Positions 5,463 to 7,914 of a stretch of DNA of 7,914 nt are shown piece by piece (the first letter of the stretch is position 1; every line of letters starts with the position of its first letter). Below the pieces are notes generated by a model. The model worked only from the letters and a program-made list of their open reading frames with translations, was not told the origin of the DNA and did not search any database. Origin of the DNA: Desulfobulbaceae bacterium (GTDB lineage: Bacteria > Desulfobacterota > Desulfobulbia > Desulfobulbales > Desulfocapsaceae); contig JAUVON010000115.1 in assembly GCA_030599175.1 (NCBI GenBank), positions 1 to 7,914 of the forward strand, given 5' to 3'. The translations under genes and the position numbers were made by a program.

Positions 5463-6161
5463 ATGTCTGTTTTTCTGCTCAACGACCAAAACATTTTCCC
5501 TTCTCCGAATCTTGCAGAGGAGAGTGGGCTTCTTGCTGTTGGAGGCGATCTCAAGCCGGAACGACTTCTTGCCGGATACAGATTGGGGATTTTCCCCTGG
5601 TTCTCCAAAGGAGATCCTCTTTTATGGTGGTTCACCTCACCTCGGTTGGTACTCTTTCCGGATGAGTTCAGAATTCCCAAACGACTCCAGCGATATCGAA
5701 AAAAAACCAGCTTCACAATAACCCGGAACAAGGACTTTGCCCAGGTCATTAAAGCCTGTGCAGATATACGGCATCAAGCCGGAGAAGAAACCTGGATAGT
5801 CGAAGAGATGCAACAGGCTTATTTAAACCTGCACCAGATGGGATATGCCCATTCGATCGAATGCCGAATAGATGGTGTTCTTGCCGGAGGTCTTTACGGA
5901 GTTGCTCTTGATAAGGTTTTCTTTGGAGAATCGATGTTCTCATATGTCTCGAACTGCTCAAAATTTGCTCTTATTGAGCTTATTTCATACCTGAAGAATA
6001 TGAAATACAGATTAATCGATTGCCAAATGACGACAGATATTTTACTCAGTTTTGGTGCAAGAGAAATTACAGGCGAAGAATTTCAAAAGCAGTTACAGTC
6101 ACATATTCAAAATATTACCCCAAACGGAAATTGGAATAATGACATCAAAAACAAAGAATGA
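5463..6161 (+). CDS. aat: leucyl/phenylalanyl-tRNA--protein transferase Aat
   Basis: 232 aa from the ATG at 5463. Aat moves Leu or Phe from charged tRNA to proteins that begin with Arg or Lys, making an N-degron that ClpS delivers to ClpAP. It aligns along its whole length with E. coli Aat (234 aa): FPSPNLAEESGLLAVGGDL (12-30), GYRLGIFPWFSKGDPLLWW (38-56), the GEETWIVEEMQQAY segment (107-120), HSIECRIDGVLAGGLYGVA (130-148), FFGESMFS (153-160) and LIDCQMT (184-190). The residues known to matter in the E. coli enzyme, E156, D186 and Q188, are present at the same numbers. A TTG at 5457 would add two residues; the ATG is preferred, though neither has a clear Shine-Dalgarno sequence. The usual neighbours clpA and clpS are not here. 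The 3' end overlaps the next gene by 23 nt, implying one transcript and coupled translation. Confidence 0.96.
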   Translation: MSVFLLNDQNIFPSPNLAEESGLLAVGGDLKPERLLAGYRLGIFPWFSKGDPLLWWFTSPRLVLFPDEFRIPKRLQRYRKKTSFTITRNKDFAQVIKACADIRHQAGEETWIVEEMQQAYLNLHQMGYAHSIECRIDGVLAGGLYGVALDKVFFGESMFSYVSNCSKFALIELISYLKNMKYRLIDCQMTTDILLSFGAREITGEEFQKQLQSHIQNITPNGNWNNDIKNKE

Positions 6162-6705
6162 GTTCTGCCCGGCATGTGGAAAAAAGAGAAAACTCACAAA
6201 CCGTGGCAAAATTGCTCTCTGCTCTGCCTGCCACACACTGACAGACAACATCAGGAAGAATCCTCAATATCTTGACCAACTATCCAAACTTACAGATATT
6301 CCGATATCCTCACTCTCTTTTGACCCCGCCAGACAAACTGAGCCGGAAATGCCGGAAGAACTTGATGCGATACGATATCGGACAACTGATCGGGAAAGAA
6401 ATACCTGGTATGTCTCCGTGAGCGAACTTGAAGGTGCGCCCGTGGAAATTTTTGCCTCCACTGCATTTGACCGGGATCAGCACCTGCAATCAAGAATTTC
6501 CAACCTGACAACCATTACCCGGCTGATTTCACTTATTTTACGCCATATTTTTATGGGAGAACGACTTACTCTTGAAAAAACCCTGACACAGTTGCACAGA
6601 AGCTCAAGACAAAAAAATGACCTGCCGGACATGCTGAGCAGGGTGCTGAGTAATTACAGTAAGAAAGAGAAACCAACAGAAGAGACAGATCTTGCCACCC
6701 CTTAA
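6139..6705 (+). CDS. zinc-ribbon protein with an NrdJ C-terminal (TSCPD-like) domain
   Basis: 188 aa from the ATG at 6139, inside the end of aat; the overlap suggests translational coupling. The frame is open further upstream but those codons overlap conserved Aat coding sequence. Residues 10-31 form a four-Cys zinc ribbon (CPAC at 10-13, CSAC at 28-31). After a linker, residues 74-173 match the layout of the C-terminal domain of class II (B12-dependent) ribonucleotide reductases as I know it: AIRYRT (77-82), the paired strands WYVSVSELEGAPVEIF (90-105), a helix ITRLISLILRH (126-136) followed by LEKTLTQL (145-152), and DLPDMLSRVLSNY (161-173), like the NrdJ 'PDAIARAL' end. In NrdJ this accessory region carries a TSCPD fold and zinc cysteines; the catalytic reductase part is absent here. 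A DNA-, RNA- or nucleotide-related regulatory role is possible but not shown. The tail (174-188) is hydrophilic. Family assignment is from memory of motifs only. Confidence 0.7.
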   Translation: MTSKTKNEFCPACGKKRKLTNRGKIALCSACHTLTDNIRKNPQYLDQLSKLTDIPISSLSFDPARQTEPEMPEELDAIRYRTTDRERNTWYVSVSELEGAPVEIFASTAFDRDQHLQSRISNLTTITRLISLILRHIFMGERLTLEKTLTQLHRSSRQKNDLPDMLSRVLSNYSKKEKPTEETDLATP

Positions 6706-6715
6706 AAGGGTTAGC
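6694..6715. terminator. weak hairpin between convergent genes
   Basis: GCCACCCC (6694-6701) and GGGTTAGC (6708-6715) can pair with one mismatch and one G-T wobble around a TTAAAA loop. The structure overlaps the end of the zinc-ribbon gene and the short gap before the RSH stop codon. There is no T-tract on either side, so any role in ending transcription would need another factor. Confidence 0.25.
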
Positions 6716-6720
6716 AACAT

Positions 6721-7914
6721 TCAGCAGTCAAGGTAGAATTCAAAAGGAACATTTGATTTCTCGAAATGTCGTATTACTTTTTGCAGTATGTAAAGATTTG
6801 ACGCTTTGAAGGTCAGCTCCCATGCCGGCTGCGATTGGGAATAACTGGAGAGAATCTGAAGACCTTCCATCTCCATCTCTTCCGGAGCTCCGGCTATGAC
6901 ATCCATAATTTCTTTTCTGGTTGCTTTCAAGACATAAAGAATCTGCTTCTTACGAATGCTGGTTTCCCTTGTCTTCCATAAAATATCTACAGCATCTTCA
7001 CGTTGAAAGTTAAGCTTCAAAAACCGTTCACATTTTTTATAATGAACAGACAAGCCTTTTTCAGTCAAAAGTGCACAATTGTCTTTTGCACTTGGGTTAG
7101 GTCTGCAGCAGGAAGAAAGTTTCACTGAAACCGGATCAAGAGTCGTCAGCTCTATTTTATTGAATGCGCCCGTGGGCATCACCAACGGAGACTCTCCGCC
7201 AAACAACCTGATCTTTATATTCTCAATGACATCCCGAAGGCGCAGCCTCCCTTCACCAATTTTCACATACAGCTCATCCAGGAATTCTATGGAATAGTGA
7301 TCAAGTAAAGCCGGTAAATCTTCATTCTCCAGCACATCAAACGGTATGCCATAGCGCAGCAGCTCCTGTTTCAGCATGGAATGTCCGACTTCCTTTGTGA
7401 CTTTTCTCCGTCTGATTCTGAACCCTTTAGCGAGCTCCCCCCTGGATCGCGGCGTCTTGCAAAGCCCCAGGATCTCCTGGTCAAAACGGATCGGTTTGTC
7501 AGCACGGATAATTCTGACCATATCCCCGTCTTTTAACAGACACTCAGCGGGTACTCTTTTATTCTGTATCATTGCCCCGAGACAGGTATGTCCAACTTCA
7601 GTGTGAACCCGAAAAGCAAAATCGAGAACCGTCGATCGCACAGGCAAACAGAGTAGATCCCCTCTGGGTGTATAGGTGTAAATCTCCTTTTTACCGCTTG
7701 CTGCTATAACATCCCGGTACGAGACAGATTCTTCAGAACCAATAACATCAAACATCTCCTGGATTTCCTGGATAAACCGGCCCTGTTTTTTGGTCTGGGA
7801 AGACCAATTTCTGAACAGCCCTCGCTGGGCCCGACGCTCCATTTCATCAGTTCGTATTTTGAACAGGTATTTTTGTCCCTTTATTATAGCTCTTGCATGC
7901 AATCCCTGATATCC
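6721..7914 (-). CDS. RelA/SpoT homologue (RSH), C-terminal part, with degraded synthetase motifs
   Basis: The 3' 397 codons of a gene entering from the right edge; the first visible residues are GYQGLHARAII, so the N-terminus (HD hydrolase and most of the synthetase) is outside. Visible residues: end of the synthetase domain (1-40); TGS domain (77-137: EIYTYTPRGDLLCLP, DFAFRVHTEVGHTCLGAMI, GDMVRII); helical region (145-245); zinc-finger-like domain with CC (269-270), H291 and C295 in the usual order; and a C-terminal ACT domain (about 318-397). RSH enzymes make or break (p)ppGpp, and the TGS-to-ACT half senses ribosome state. The synthetase part departs from the family: YQSLHT is YQGLHA, EIQIRT is LFKIRT, and AExGxAAHW is AQRGLFRNW. 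The catalytic Glu of EIQIRT is therefore Leu. I infer a protein that hydrolyses or only senses (p)ppGpp, but the missing half decides this. A TTG at 7902 is an internal Leu codon, not a start. Confidence 0.88.
   Translation of the reverse strand, partial: GYQGLHARAIIKGQKYLFKIRTDEMERRAQRGLFRNWSSQTKKQGRFIQEIQEMFDVIGSEESVSYRDVIAASGKKEIYTYTPRGDLLCLPVRSTVLDFAFRVHTEVGHTCLGAMIQNKRVPAECLLKDGDMVRIIRADKPIRFDQEILGLCKTPRSRGELAKGFRIRRRKVTKEVGHSMLKQELLRYGIPFDVLENEDLPALLDHYSIEFLDELYVKIGEGRLRLRDVIENIKIRLFGGESPLVMPTGAFNKIELTTLDPVSVKLSSCCRPNPSAKDNCALLTEKGLSVHYKKCERFLKLNFQREDAVDILWKTRETSIRKKQILYVLKATRKEIMDVIAGAPEEMEMEGLQILSSYSQSQPAWELTFKASNLYILQKVIRHFEKSNVPFEFYLDC

Noticed and set aside
6052..6138. 29-residue N-terminal extension of the zinc-ribbon protein
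   Set aside because: These codons overlap the conserved end of aat in another frame; the ATG at 6139 places the zinc ribbon at a normal distance from the start.
7900..7902. TTG as the start of the RSH gene
   Set aside because: The frame continues to the window edge with GYQG before it, matching the GYQSLH motif, so the codon is an internal Leu and the gene is truncated only by the window.
1..7914. Mobile element, CRISPR array, tRNA or rRNA genes, defence or toxin-antitoxin system
   Set aside because: No transposase, regular repeat-spacer pattern, cloverleaf or rRNA-like stretch was seen, and the genes are ordinary chromosomal families.

Overview
The window carries seven protein genes and no rRNA, tRNA, CRISPR array or insertion sequence that I can recognise. 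Gene content (a Cys/Trp-rich 'two-CW' protein, a mobA with a MobB-like front end, an FmdB zinc ribbon, a separate aat gene and a RelA/SpoT homologue), together with moderate base composition, suggests a Gram-negative anaerobe of the Desulfobacterota type, possibly a Desulfobulbales relative. The taxon is an inference from gene style, not from any marker.

Layout: (1) 2-367 (+), 3' end of an HTH/two-CW protein. (2) 410-1333 (-), mobA with a degenerate MobB-like N-terminal domain, convergent with gene 1. (3) 1537-2616 (+), queA, divergent from mobA and ending in a likely intrinsic terminator. (4) 2633-2956 (-), FmdB-family zinc ribbon, convergent with queA. (5) A 335-bp gap (2957-3291) with a perfect 21-nt palindrome and two long inverted repeats. 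(6) 3292-5082 (-), a 596-aa DamX-like membrane protein: AAA ATPase, one membrane segment, acidic linker, SPOR-like domain. (7) A 380-bp divergent gap (5083-5462) with repeated ATGAAA/TTTCAT elements. (8) 5463-6161 (+), aat, overlapping by 23 nt with (9) 6139-6705 (+), a zinc-ribbon protein with a domain like the C-terminus of B12-dependent ribonucleotide reductase (NrdJ). (10) 6721-7914 (-), the C-terminal 397 residues of a RelA/SpoT homologue whose visible synthetase motifs are degraded.

The genes are mostly single units facing each other or apart; only aat and the zinc-ribbon gene form an evident operon. Themes are tRNA modification (queA), N-degron tagging (aat), molybdenum cofactor maturation (mobA), envelope/septum function (DamX-like) and stringent signalling (RSH). 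I see no defence system or mobile island. The most distinctive items are the degraded RSH synthetase, the stand-alone NrdJ-C-like protein coupled to aat, the P-loop-less MobB domain fused to MobA, and the inverted-repeat block at 3099-3251.
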